Below are positions 7,035 through 14,123 of a DNA stretch of 16,310 nucleotides, in pieces. The stretch is from Elusimicrobiota bacterium. GTDB taxonomy: Bacteria > Elusimicrobiota > Elusimicrobia > UBA1565 > UBA9628. The stretch covers positions 1-16,310 of the forward strand of contig JAGWMT010000045.1 in the NCBI GenBank assembly GCA_028871595.1, given 5' to 3'. Every line of letters begins with the position of its first letter. The stretch's first letter is position 1. The position numbers and the translations under genes are program-made. Under the pieces are notes generated by a model, which saw only the letters and a program-made list of their open reading frames with translations, was not told the origin of the DNA and did no database searches.

Positions 7035-8099
7035 ATGGTCGAAACACTCGAGCATCTCCTCCGTCGGGCGGCGCGACAGCCGCGCGCCGGCCGCGCGTCC
7101 CTTTACAAGGAACTTCTGCGGTCCGAGACGTATCTGCTGACGGTGGATGAGCCCCTGCTGGATGGAGAGACCAAGCGCGTGACCCGCGCGGATGCCTCGT
7201 TCCCGGTGTGGGCCGACAAGGATCCGGAGATGGGAGGCGTTTGGGTTCCCGTGTTTCCCGCGCGCGACCGCGTGCGCGAATTCGTCGCCGCGCGCCGCCT
7301 CAAAGCCCCGAGAGGAAAGGAATTCCTTTGGATGGGGCACATGCCCGGGCAGGTGTTCGCCTTGGCGCGCGGCGTGCGGCGGTTCGCCGGCCTGAAACTG
7401 TACTTGGACCCTTCCACGTCGGTGGAGATCTGCTGGTCCGAGGCCCGCGCCCTGGCCGATGGCCGCATGCCCGGCGACGGGCCCGTCCGCCATGAGCTGC
7501 CGATCGACCGCCTGGTGATTCCGGCGGGCGCGCGTCTTTCTTTCGGGCGTCTCCAGCCCTGGGAGGGGGAGGAGAAGCCCATTCTCTTGACCATGCCCGA
7601 AGCCGGCAAGTTCCGGCCTGAGGACGTGCGCCGTTTGGTGCGCCTGCCGTTGGGGGAGGGACGCTACGCGTGGACCCCGTGCCGTCATTTCCTGCAGATC
7701 CTGCACCGCCTGAAGGCCCTGGGCGGTGAGGGGGGGGAGCGCTTCGTGGAGAGCCTCCTCGCCTCCCAATTGACCTTCGAGATGTACGGGGAAGCGGAGG
7801 CGTTGTGCGAGTGGCTGGCCGTGCGCGGGCATGAGACCTTCGCCTGGCTGGGCTTGGCCGCGATCTACGGACGCACCGGTCGATTCGAGGACTGCGCCGC
7901 CTTGTGCCGGCGCGCGGTTCTGAAGTATCCCGGAGAGCGGGCCTTTCATCTCAACGGCCTGCGCGCGTTGGTTTCCCTGGGCCGGCGGGACGAGGCCGCG
8001 CGCCGCGCGGAGGCCGCCGTGCGCCTTTTCCCTCAGGACCCCGCCTTGGCCGAGCTAAATAAGGAATTGGCTCCGGTTCTGGCCCACCGCGCTGTGTAA
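7035..8099 (+). CDS. SseB-like domain protein with C-terminal TPR repeats
   Basis: Encodes 354 residues with no signal peptide or membrane segment, so it is probably cytoplasmic. Residues about 5-140 resemble the SseB N-terminal fold: a helix containing LYKELLRSETYLLTV, then GGVWVPVFPARDRVREFV (70-83 core), then LKLYLDPSTSVEICWSEARAL, matching the family's pattern of a parameter-like 'VPVF' strand and an 'LNPxS' strand. Residues about 248-340 form two to three tetratricopeptide-like helical pairs (AIYGRTGRFEDCAALCRRAV, then ALVSLGRRDEAARRAEAAV), usually a protein-binding scaffold. SseB-domain proteins have poorly known roles, so the function is not assigned. It is divergent from the exporter operon across 85 bp. 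The ATG at 7035 fits the promoter position. The SseB call is by motif only and should be checked by profile search. Confidence 0.72.
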   Translation: MVETLEHLLRRAARQPRAGRASLYKELLRSETYLLTVDEPLLDGETKRVTRADASFPVWADKDPEMGGVWVPVFPARDRVREFVAARRLKAPRGKEFLWMGHMPGQVFALARGVRRFAGLKLYLDPSTSVEICWSEARALADGRMPGDGPVRHELPIDRLVIPAGARLSFGRLQPWEGEEKPILLTMPEAGKFRPEDVRRLVRLPLGEGRYAWTPCRHFLQILHRLKALGGEGGERFVESLLASQLTFEMYGEAEALCEWLAVRGHETFAWLGLAAIYGRTGRFEDCAALCRRAVLKYPGERAFHLNGLRALVSLGRRDEAARRAEAAVRLFPQDPALAELNKELAPVLAHRAV

Positions 8100-8111
8100 A
8101 TGGCCGGTAAA

Positions 8112-8133
8112 ACACGTAAAAATCACGTGAAAT
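8112..8133 (+). promoter_or_regulatory. Tandem CACGT half-sites upstream of a promoter (possible activator site)
   Basis: CACGT occurs at 8113-8117 and 8124-8128, spaced 11 bp, about one helical turn. The second lies in the 8-bp palindrome TCACGTGA (8123-8130). The patch is AT-rich in a GC-rich genome and starts about 35 bp upstream of the next -35 box. No T-run follows, so it does not look like an intrinsic terminator for the preceding gene. Role inferred only. Confidence 0.25.
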
Positions 8134-8146
8134 CCGCTTTCCCATC

Positions 8147-8175
8147 TTGCGGGAACGGCTTCCCGGGTCTACACT
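8147..8175 (+). promoter_or_regulatory. Predicted promoter of the 256-aa membrane protein, with dyad in spacer
   Basis: A -35 TTGCGG (8147-8152), a 17-bp spacer and a -10 TACACT (8170-8175). The same -10 hexamer occurs at the sufB promoter. The region 8150-8165 is a perfect 6-bp inverted repeat, CGGGAA-CGGC-TTCCCG, lying between the two boxes where a repressor dimer could bind. Expected transcription start is about 8182, leaving a leader of about 16 nt. Confidence 0.5.
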
Positions 8176-8186
8176 CATGGGGACGC

Positions 8187-8192
8187 GGGAGG
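8187..8192 (+). promoter_or_regulatory. Ribosome binding site fixing the start at 8198
   Basis: GGGAGG lies 5 nt before ATG 8198. An in-frame ATG at 8177 lies only 1 nt after the -10 box and would be upstream of the predicted transcript start, so 8198 is preferred. Confidence 0.65.
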
Positions 8193-8197
8193 GCGGT

Positions 8198-8968
8198 ATG
8201 ACCGAATACGGCAAAGCTCAGATTCAGGCTCTCGGCGCCGGATTGGTGGGCTTCGTGGTGGTCGTCGGCGCGGGCGCCTTGCTGATGTTCCCTCACGGCA
8301 AGGCCTCGGTGAAGGCTCCGGCGTCCTCCTACGCTCCCGTCGATGTGACCTCGAGCCTGTCCGCCCCCGTTCCTGTGTCGAAATCCGCTCTCTCCGGCGC
8401 TTCCCAATCAGAGGCGGCTCCCGTCGCCTCCTCGCCGGCGCCGTTGCTCCCCGCCGAGGATCGCGAAGACGCGCCGGCCCCCGCCGCCGTTCCGGCGACC
8501 GCGCCCGCGCCCGCCGCGGCCGCTCATCCCCAGGCCCGGGCGACGCCCGTCAAGAAGCTGTCGGTGACGCGCCATCTCGATGGGTCGTCCTCGGCGAATT
8601 CGTCCGCGGTGGCTTCCGCCGCGTCCGCTCCGGCGAAGAAGCCGGCGCCGCCGGCCCATAAGCCGATGCTCTCCCCGAAGCTGGACTTGTCGAAGGCCAC
8701 GCAGGGATCCCTGGCGTCGAGCATCCATTACGGGGTCAACGACCGCTCCGAGCTCATGGGGCGCGCCGCCGGTCCGGTCTATAATTTCGCGGGCCGGAAC
8801 GTGAATCCGCAGGTCACCCCGTCCGCCGGCGGCCCGACGGGCGTGGGGATGGAGCAGGTGGACGCCGCCCAAAAGCAGATCGACGAATCCAACCTGAGCG
8901 ACGCCGACAAGGCGGCCATCGACGCGACCATCGGCAAGGTTCGCCAGGCCGGACAGTCGGCTCAGTAA
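8198..8968 (+). CDS. Single-pass membrane protein with Ala/Pro-rich domain, function unknown
   Basis: I do not recognise this 256-residue protein. It starts with a short polar segment (MTEYGKAQIQ) and one hydrophobic helix at about 11-32, so it is probably anchored in the inner membrane with the rest outside. Residues 38-165 are low-complexity and rich in Ala, Pro, Ser and Val, a flexible periplasm-spanning linker. The C-terminal part (about 165-256) is less biased, with IHYGVNDRSELMGRAAGPVYNF and a closing amphipathic helix ADKAAIDATIGKVRQA. No cysteines, no catalytic motif and no lipobox are visible. The start at 8198 is set by GGGAGG 5 nt upstream; the frame is open back to 8147. Its stop overlaps the end of the convergent M16 protease gene by 7 bp. 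Confidence 0.75.
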   Translation: MTEYGKAQIQALGAGLVGFVVVVGAGALLMFPHGKASVKAPASSYAPVDVTSSLSAPVPVSKSALSGASQSEAAPVASSPAPLLPAEDREDAPAPAAVPATAPAPAAAAHPQARATPVKKLSVTRHLDGSSSANSSAVASAASAPAKKPAPPAHKPMLSPKLDLSKATQGSLASSIHYGVNDRSELMGRAAGPVYNFAGRNVNPQVTPSAGGPTGVGMEQVDAAQKQIDESNLSDADKAAIDATIGKVRQAGQSAQ

Positions 8969-11874
8969 GGGAACAGGTCGGAGAGCGATTTCTCCTCGAA
9001 ATCGCCCAGCGCCTTGAGCCGGTCCACGCCGATGCGGTCGCGCTGACCCAGGATCCAAACCGTCATCGGCTTGTTCTTCAGTCGGCGCGCGAAGCCCTCC
9101 AGGTCCGAGGGAGCGTACTTGAGAACCTCCTCGAAGCGCTTCGGCCGCGGGTCCCCTCCGGTGATGCCTTCGTCCTCCCACTCCATTAATTTCGAGGGGA
9201 TTTCCCGGAACGGAACGGGGTCGGTGCGGTAGGATTCCTCCACCGCCTTCTCGGTCTCGCGGAAGCGCTTCTCCGAGGCGGGGAAGTCGCCCAGAAGCTT
9301 GAGCATCAAACCCACGGCTTCCGGCGTCTTGTCGGCCTGGCAGCCGAGCGCGCCCCAAACCTGGGTCTCGTCGCCCTTGTGCGCGGCCGTGGAATGGCCG
9401 CCCCAGGCGCTGTAGGCGAGCGCGCGGGCTTCGCGCACTTCCTGGAAGATCACCGAGCTCATGTCGCCGCCCATGTACTGGGTGTAGAAGAGGTAGTCCA
9501 CCACGTGCTCGGGATCGAACACCTCGTCCGCGGCGGAGAGACCGACCTTCGCCTGCACCATCTCGCGGTTCGTGAAGAGAATGCGCGTGCGCGCGGGTTT
9601 GAGGTAGCGCACGGGCGAGCGCGCCGGGGGAGCCTTGTAGCGGCCCCACGTTTCCAGAAGTTTCGCGACTTCCGACGGAGAGCGCGGGCCGACGTAGCCG
9701 ACGCGCCGCTGCCAGTGCGGGAAATCCTGGATGATGCCCTTCAATTCATTCAGGTTGAGCTTCTTCAGTTCGTCGTCGCTGAGACGGTTGAGCACCGAGC
9801 TCTCCCGTCCGCGCTGCGCCAGCTCTCCGAGGGCGCCCTGGACGGCGCCGGGATCCTTCTTCTCGTCGGCGCGCTCTCCCAGGTCCACGTCGATCATCGT
9901 TTGCAGCGTTCCGCTCGAGACGTTCGGCCAGTCGAAGCGCTGGCTCATCAGTTCCAGCGAAGGCCAGAAATTCCGGTCGATTCCGTCCAGGTAGATCGCG
10001 GAAGAATGCTCCCCGCACGAGTAGCCGATCGAGGTGCCCAGCGCGTAGAGGCGCTTCTTGAATTCGTCCGCGGAGTAGGGACCGGCGCCCGAAAGCTCCA
10101 GCAGTTCCAGGGCCGAGCACAGCTTGCGTTCCGCGAGGGATCCCCTCTCGAAACGGATGCTCAGTTGGAACAGGTCGTTGTAGGGATTCTTCGCCGCGAA
10201 GATCCGGCCGCCTTCCACCGGGGAAATCTGGTAGTCCCGTCCCGGAACCAGCCAGCGCGGTTCGATCGGGGCCGCCGGGATCGCGAGGACTTTTTTAAGG
10301 AAGTCCGATTCCCGCGTCGGATCGATGTCCAGGCTGGTGAAGCCGGGCTTGTCGATCTTGGGGATCTCGGGCTTGCCGTTGCGGCGGAAGACGACGACCC
10401 GGTTCGGCCCGATATAGCGGCGGGCGACGCGCACGACGTCGTCCTTGGTGACCCGGCGCAGGCGCTCCAGGCGCGAGGCGGTCTTGGCCCAGGGCTCGTA
10501 CGCGATGAACGAATTGACCATGGTGACGGCGCGGCTGTCGTTCGACTCCAGGCTGCGCTTCTGCGAGATCTCGAAGTCGGTGATGACCGCGGCGATGTCG
10601 GATTCCGAGAAATCCCCGTTCTTGAGGGCGTCGGTCGTCTCCAGAAGCAGCGCGAGCGCCTCCTCGGGCGTCTGGCCCTTCTTCGTCGCCGCCCAGATCG
10701 TCCATTCGCCGGCGTCGTTGCGCATGGTCGGATAGGAGCCGGATACCTTCACCTTCTGGGCTTGATTGAGGCGGAGGTTCAGCAGGCCGGCCGCCGAGTT
10801 GTCCATGATCATGTCCATGACCGTCAGGGCGTCGGCGTCGGGATCGGACGCGGGGACGGTCGGCCAGGCGACGACGACCTTCTCCTCGGCCTCGTAGCGC
10901 ACTTCGTAGCGTTCCTCGCCCTTGGGCTTGGGCAGCGGCCAAGTCTTCTGCGGGGGCAGGGCCTTCGGCGTCCAGGAGCCGAAGTGGTCCGCAATGATCT
11001 TCAGCGCCGTGTCCGGGTCGAAGTCGCCGGCCAGGATGACCGCCATGTTGTTGGGAACGTACCAGCGGTCGTAGAAGGCCTGCATCTGCGCCAGCGAGGG
11101 GTTCTTCAGGTGCTCGATCGTGCCCAAGGTCGTCTGCGTTCCGTAGGGATGCTGCTTGAACATCTCCTTTTCGACTTCCTCTTCCAGGATGTTCTCCGCG
11201 TTGTCCATGGAGCGGTTCTTTTCCTCGTACACGGCCTCCAACTCGCCGGGGAAGAGGCGGAAAACGGGATGCGCGAAGCGCTCGGCCTCGACCGTCGCCC
11301 ACGCCTCGAGGCGGTTCGCCGGGAGGTTCACCTCGTAGACGGTCTCCTCGTCGGAGGTGTGGGCGTTCAGGTCGTCGCCGCCGATGGCGCGGTAAAAGCG
11401 GTCGATCTCGTTGGGGGAGACCAGAGCGGCGTCGGCGATGTTCTCCGCGTCGATCTGCTTGTCGATCTTCGCCCGGGCGGCCGCGTCCTTGAGCTTGGCC
11501 CGCTCCTCGTAAAGCTCCTTGATGCGTTCCAGGTGCGGGGCTTCCTTTTCGTAGTCGAGCGAGCCCAGGCGCGTCGTGCCCTTGAACAGCATGTGCTCCA
11601 GGTAGTGAGCCTGGCCTGTCGCCTCCGCCGGGTCGTTCTTCGAGCCGGCGCGGACCGCGATGCGGATCGTGATCCGCGGGCGGCCCGTGTTCGGGGAAAG
11701 ATACACCGTCAACCCGTTGGGGAGGCGGTGGATGGTCACGCCCATCGCGTCTTCCGGGAGCGGCTTGTCGAGCGCGGCGGGCACGGTCGGCATCGGCACG
11801 GGCGCGGTCTTGGCCGGCGCGGACGCGGCGAGCGCGACGAGGAGCAGCGGAATCAGGGCGAGTCGGGTCATCAT
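8962..11874 (-). CDS. M16-family zinc metalloprotease (two-domain, secreted or periplasmic)
   Basis: Encodes 970 residues, similar in size to PqqL/pitrilysin-type peptidases. A signal peptide covers about 1-21. The inverted zinc motif HYLEH (His90, Glu93, His94) is intact, and Glu218 in ELEAVYEEKN fits the third ligand. About 50 extra, mostly charged helical residues (about 105-160) sit between HxxEH and that glutamate compared with pitrilysin spacing. GGDDLNAHTSDEETVYEV and the GTIEHL and RWYVPNNMAVILAGDF segments are typical M16 features. The C-terminal half (from about 550) repeats the M16 fold without a zinc motif and probably closes the chamber. It is expected to degrade or process peptides in the envelope. 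ATG 11874 overlaps the DUF4015 stop (ATGA), with GGAG 5 nt before it. Confidence 0.93.
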   Translation of the reverse strand: MMTRLALIPLLLVALAASAPAKTAPVPMPTVPAALDKPLPEDAMGVTIHRLPNGLTVYLSPNTGRPRITIRIAVRAGSKNDPAEATGQAHYLEHMLFKGTTRLGSLDYEKEAPHLERIKELYEERAKLKDAAARAKIDKQIDAENIADAALVSPNEIDRFYRAIGGDDLNAHTSDEETVYEVNLPANRLEAWATVEAERFAHPVFRLFPGELEAVYEEKNRSMDNAENILEEEVEKEMFKQHPYGTQTTLGTIEHLKNPSLAQMQAFYDRWYVPNNMAVILAGDFDPDTALKIIADHFGSWTPKALPPQKTWPLPKPKGEERYEVRYEAEEKVVVAWPTVPASDPDADALTVMDMIMDNSAAGLLNLRLNQAQKVKVSGSYPTMRNDAGEWTIWAATKKGQTPEEALALLLETTDALKNGDFSESDIAAVITDFEISQKRSLESNDSRAVTMVNSFIAYEPWAKTASRLERLRRVTKDDVVRVARRYIGPNRVVVFRRNGKPEIPKIDKPGFTSLDIDPTRESDFLKKVLAIPAAPIEPRWLVPGRDYQISPVEGGRIFAAKNPYNDLFQLSIRFERGSLAERKLCSALELLELSGAGPYSADEFKKRLYALGTSIGYSCGEHSSAIYLDGIDRNFWPSLELMSQRFDWPNVSSGTLQTMIDVDLGERADEKKDPGAVQGALGELAQRGRESSVLNRLSDDELKKLNLNELKGIIQDFPHWQRRVGYVGPRSPSEVAKLLETWGRYKAPPARSPVRYLKPARTRILFTNREMVQAKVGLSAADEVFDPEHVVDYLFYTQYMGGDMSSVIFQEVREARALAYSAWGGHSTAAHKGDETQVWGALGCQADKTPEAVGLMLKLLGDFPASEKRFRETEKAVEESYRTDPVPFREIPSKLMEWEDEGITGGDPRPKRFEEVLKYAPSDLEGFARRLKNKPMTVWILGQRDRIGVDRLKALGDFEEKSLSDLFPY

Positions 11875-13121
11875 TTGGTCTCCGGGGTCGAGGGGGCTTC
11901 GGGTGAGTGATCAGAACCGAACGCGTCGGAAGTCGTGTCGGGGGCCTGGGCCTCGGCCGGACGTTCTTCCGGAAGGCGCTCGGGCACGGGCGCGAGGCCG
12001 ACGGCTTTCTTTCGGGAGCGGGATTTCTTGGCGTGCTTGGGGGCCGACGCGGGGATCTCCGGCTCGGGCTTGACGATGGGGCCCGCTTGCACGGCGGACC
12101 ACGTGTAGTGGTTCTGCGCGTTCCACAGGATCCAGCCGCGCACGCCCTGCTCCTCGGCCGCGCGGATCTGGGCGCGGACATGAGCGGGCGTGTAGCGCAC
12201 GCCCAGGGAGAAATCCTGGAGGTACGGCCGCAGTTGCTCGGGCTTTCCGCCCAGGCGTTCGAGCGCGTCCTTGACGCCTTGGCGGACGGTCAAGTACGGC
12301 TGGCGGTTCGGGTTCCGGAGGCCGTACTGCCCCTTCGCGTAGTGCGACGGATACATCATCGGTGAAACGTAATCCACCTCGTCGGCCATCCGGTCCAGGC
12401 GCTGGCCGATCCCCATGCCGTTGTCCACGCTGGCGGTCAGTCCGAAGGTGTCGATGGAAAGCTTCACTCCCAGGGGTTTCAGGCGAGCGCGCGCCAAGGC
12501 CAGGAACTCGTGAAGGGCGGCGCTGTCGGTCGCGGGCGTGCGGTCCTTGCGCGAGTAGCGGCACAGGCGGGTCTTGCCGTCGGAAGGAAAACGGATGTAG
12601 TCGAACTGGATCTCGTCGAAGCCGGCGGCCGCCGCGCGCGAGGCGACGTCGATGACGTAGTCCCAGACCTCCTTCTGATAGGGATCCACCCAGGCCGTCC
12701 CTTTGTCATTGGTCCAAATCCGTCCGTCGGGGAAATGGACCGCCAGATCCGGGCGCGCGTGCGCCAGGTGGTCGTCCTTGAAGACCGCGATGCGGGCGAC
12801 GGTGTAGATGCCCGCGTCCTTGAAGTCGCGCACGGCCCGCGGCATGTCGGGGATCGCGTTCAGGAAAGCCTTGGTCTTGAGCGCGAACGGCACGTCATGG
12901 ACGAATTCGTGGCCGTCGGAGTCCTTCAGGGCGATGACGACCGCGTTGAAGCCGGCGGCCTTCATCTGGTCGCGGAAGCGCAGGCGCGCCTTCGTGGAGC
13001 CCGCGGCCCAGCCGGTGAAGTGCACTCCCCGGAACGTCGCGGTGGACGCGGGCGCCTGGTCCTGCGCGGCGGAGGGCGCCGCCAAAACGGCGGCGAGGGA
13101 GAGGGAGAGGGCGGCGAGCAT
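11871..13121 (-). CDS. DUF4015-type putative glycoside hydrolase (secreted TIM barrel)
   Basis: Encodes 416 residues. A signal peptide covers about 1-19 (ends AAPSAAQ). The core at about 28-345 resembles the DUF4015 putative glycoside hydrolase family: RGVHFTGWAAGS at the start, NAVVIALKDSDG, VARIAVFKD, then FDEIQFDYIRFPSDG (168-182) with acidic residues at strand ends, LSIDTFG, YVSPMMYPSHYAKG (251-264) and GWILWNAQNHYTW. The order is that of a (beta/alpha)8 barrel. Substrate is unknown; a cell-surface polysaccharide is a guess. Residues 350-416 are a low-complexity tail with a basic patch (about 362-372, Lys/Arg-rich) followed by acidic and proline-rich sequence. The start is ATG 13121, without Shine-Dalgarno; a possible TATCGT -10 lies 8 nt upstream. 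It overlaps the protease gene by 4 bp, implying coupled expression. Confidence 0.85.
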   Translation of the reverse strand: MLAALSLSLAAVLAAPSAAQDQAPASTATFRGVHFTGWAAGSTKARLRFRDQMKAAGFNAVVIALKDSDGHEFVHDVPFALKTKAFLNAIPDMPRAVRDFKDAGIYTVARIAVFKDDHLAHARPDLAVHFPDGRIWTNDKGTAWVDPYQKEVWDYVIDVASRAAAAGFDEIQFDYIRFPSDGKTRLCRYSRKDRTPATDSAALHEFLALARARLKPLGVKLSIDTFGLTASVDNGMGIGQRLDRMADEVDYVSPMMYPSHYAKGQYGLRNPNRQPYLTVRQGVKDALERLGGKPEQLRPYLQDFSLGVRYTPAHVRAQIRAAEEQGVRGWILWNAQNHYTWSAVQAGPIVKPEPEIPASAPKHAKKSRSRKKAVGLAPVPERLPEERPAEAQAPDTTSDAFGSDHSPEAPSTPETK

Positions 13122-13152
13122 CGCCCGAGACGATACAAAATTCCCGCCGCGG

Positions 13153-14049
13153 TCAGCGTCGGGGAACGACGAAGAGGTCGCGGTGGATGGCGTCCTCGCC
13201 GATGATGTCGGTGACCGGCGTGGGGTTGGCGTCGCCGGACAACGCGTTGTCCGCCATGCCTTGCCGCTCGTCCTTGGACAATTCCGCGTAGGGGATGTCG
13301 GATTCGTAGTACGTCGCCGGGGCGTAATTCGGCGAGTCGGCCAGAATTTCGTAACCGCCGGTAGTCACTCGCTTTAAAGTCACCAGGTAGCGGCCGTCGC
13401 CGTCGGTCATGAAAATCGTTCCGGGAATATTTGAGCGGGCCTCGCTGGAGCGGGCGTTGAAGGTCATGTTCGCCGCCGGGCGCAAAGTCAGGAGGTCGTA
13501 GGCGGTTCCGCGCAGGACCCAATCGGCGTCGTTGACGGCAGGGAGGGGGAGGTCTCCGGTCGGACGCCCCCGCGTCGCTTCGAGAGGGGGCGCCGGGCGG
13601 GGCGCCGGGGGCGGGGGCGCGGTCCTGGTCTGCGCCGCCTCGGGAGGGGTCCACGACGACTTTTCCGGGGTATCGATGGGCGCCGGACCGGCGGCCGTCG
13701 GCGCGCCCGATGGGGCGAAATGGGGTTGGGTCGGGGTCTCCGCGCCAGGGGTCATGAGCCGGCCCGGGTCCCGCGCCTCATCCACGAAGCGAACGACGCG
13801 GGAGCGCCCGGCGGCGACGGCGGCCATGAGCGGGGTACGGTACTCGTGAGCGGCCCAGGCGGCCAGTGCCAGGACCGTGGAGTATAAGGCGATCTGGTAA
13901 GGACGTTTCCGCCGGCGCTCCTGAGCCGCGCGCAGCGCGGCGTACGCCCGCGCGATCTCGTATTTGCTCCGGGGGCGGGTACAGATGGGGCAGACGGTGA
14001 TTTCCGGTCCAAGGAGGGTCCGACAGCCGGGGCAGGGGATGGTTTCCAC
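13153..14049 (-). CDS. Zinc-ribbon membrane protein with carboxypeptidase-regulatory-like C-terminal domain
   Basis: Encodes 298 residues from a GTG at 14049. The N-terminus holds CPGC-x10-CPIC (Cys6, 9, 20, 23), a probable zinc ribbon in the cytoplasm. A basic stretch (RRRKR, 45-49) precedes one TM helix at about 51-67, giving an N-in orientation. A Pro/Ala/Thr-rich linker (about 100-170) leads to a C-terminal domain (about 177-298). There, LRGTAYDLLTLRPAANMTF, TDGDGRYLVTL and GGYEILADSPNYAPATYY recall the carboxypeptidase regulatory-like beta-sandwich seen in envelope proteins. A sensor or anchoring role is possible but not shown. The open frame continues upstream to 16251, antisense to sufBC; GTG 14049 is chosen because it lies just before the zinc ribbon and 7 nt after a -10 box. 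It is 31 bp upstream of the DUF4015 gene, so the three genes may form one operon. Confidence 0.78.
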   Translation of the reverse strand: METIPCPGCRTLLGPEITVCPICTRPRSKYEIARAYAALRAAQERRRKRPYQIALYSTVLALAAWAAHEYRTPLMAAVAAGRSRVVRFVDEARDPGRLMTPGAETPTQPHFAPSGAPTAAGPAPIDTPEKSSWTPPEAAQTRTAPPPPAPRPAPPLEATRGRPTGDLPLPAVNDADWVLRGTAYDLLTLRPAANMTFNARSSEARSNIPGTIFMTDGDGRYLVTLKRVTTGGYEILADSPNYAPATYYESDIPYAELSKDERQGMADNALSGDANPTPVTDIIGEDAIHRDLFVVPRR

Positions 14050-14056
14050 TGGAATC

Positions 14057-14085
14057 AGGGTAGCACTCGCCTCAGCCGTAAGCAA
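14057..14085 (-). promoter_or_regulatory. Predicted promoter of the zinc-ribbon gene
   Basis: On the minus strand, TTGCTT (14085-14080), a 17-bp spacer and TACCCT (14062-14057). The -10 ends 7 nt before GTG 14049, and no Shine-Dalgarno is present, so a leaderless start is predicted. Its -35 lies 9 bp from the -35 of the divergent sufB promoter, with the palindrome CAAGCTTG (14083-14090) at that junction. Confidence 0.5.
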
Positions 14086-14094
14086 GCTTGATTC

Positions 14095-14123
14095 TTGACT
14101 AAAAAGGTCAGGTATGATACACT
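14095..14123 (+). promoter_or_regulatory. Predicted promoter of sufBC
   Basis: TTGACT (14095-14100, 5 of 6), a 17-bp spacer and TACACT (14118-14123). An alternative -10, TATGAT (14113-14118), is a better hexamer but has only 12 bp to this -35, or 19 bp to TTGATT at 14088-14093. The leader would be about 20-27 nt. Confidence 0.6.

Noticed and set aside
8100..8146. Intrinsic terminator after the SseB-TPR gene
   Set aside because: Only short 4-bp stems can be drawn around CACGT, and no T-run follows.
8147..8197. TTG 8147 or ATG 8177 as start of the 256-aa protein
   Set aside because: Both lie at or before the predicted promoter end; ATG 8198 has a well-spaced GGGAGG.
9379..11910. 843-residue plus-strand open frame antisense to the M16 protease gene
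   Set aside because: Its translation has no recognisable domain and is rich in Arg, Val and Leu as expected from reading GC-rich codons backwards; the opposite strand has a clear, complete protease.
13122..13152. Separate promoter for the DUF4015 gene (TATCGT at 13135-13130, 8 nt before ATG)
   Set aside because: No acceptable -35 at 16-18 bp spacing; kept only as a remark, since the gene may be transcribed from the zinc-ribbon promoter.
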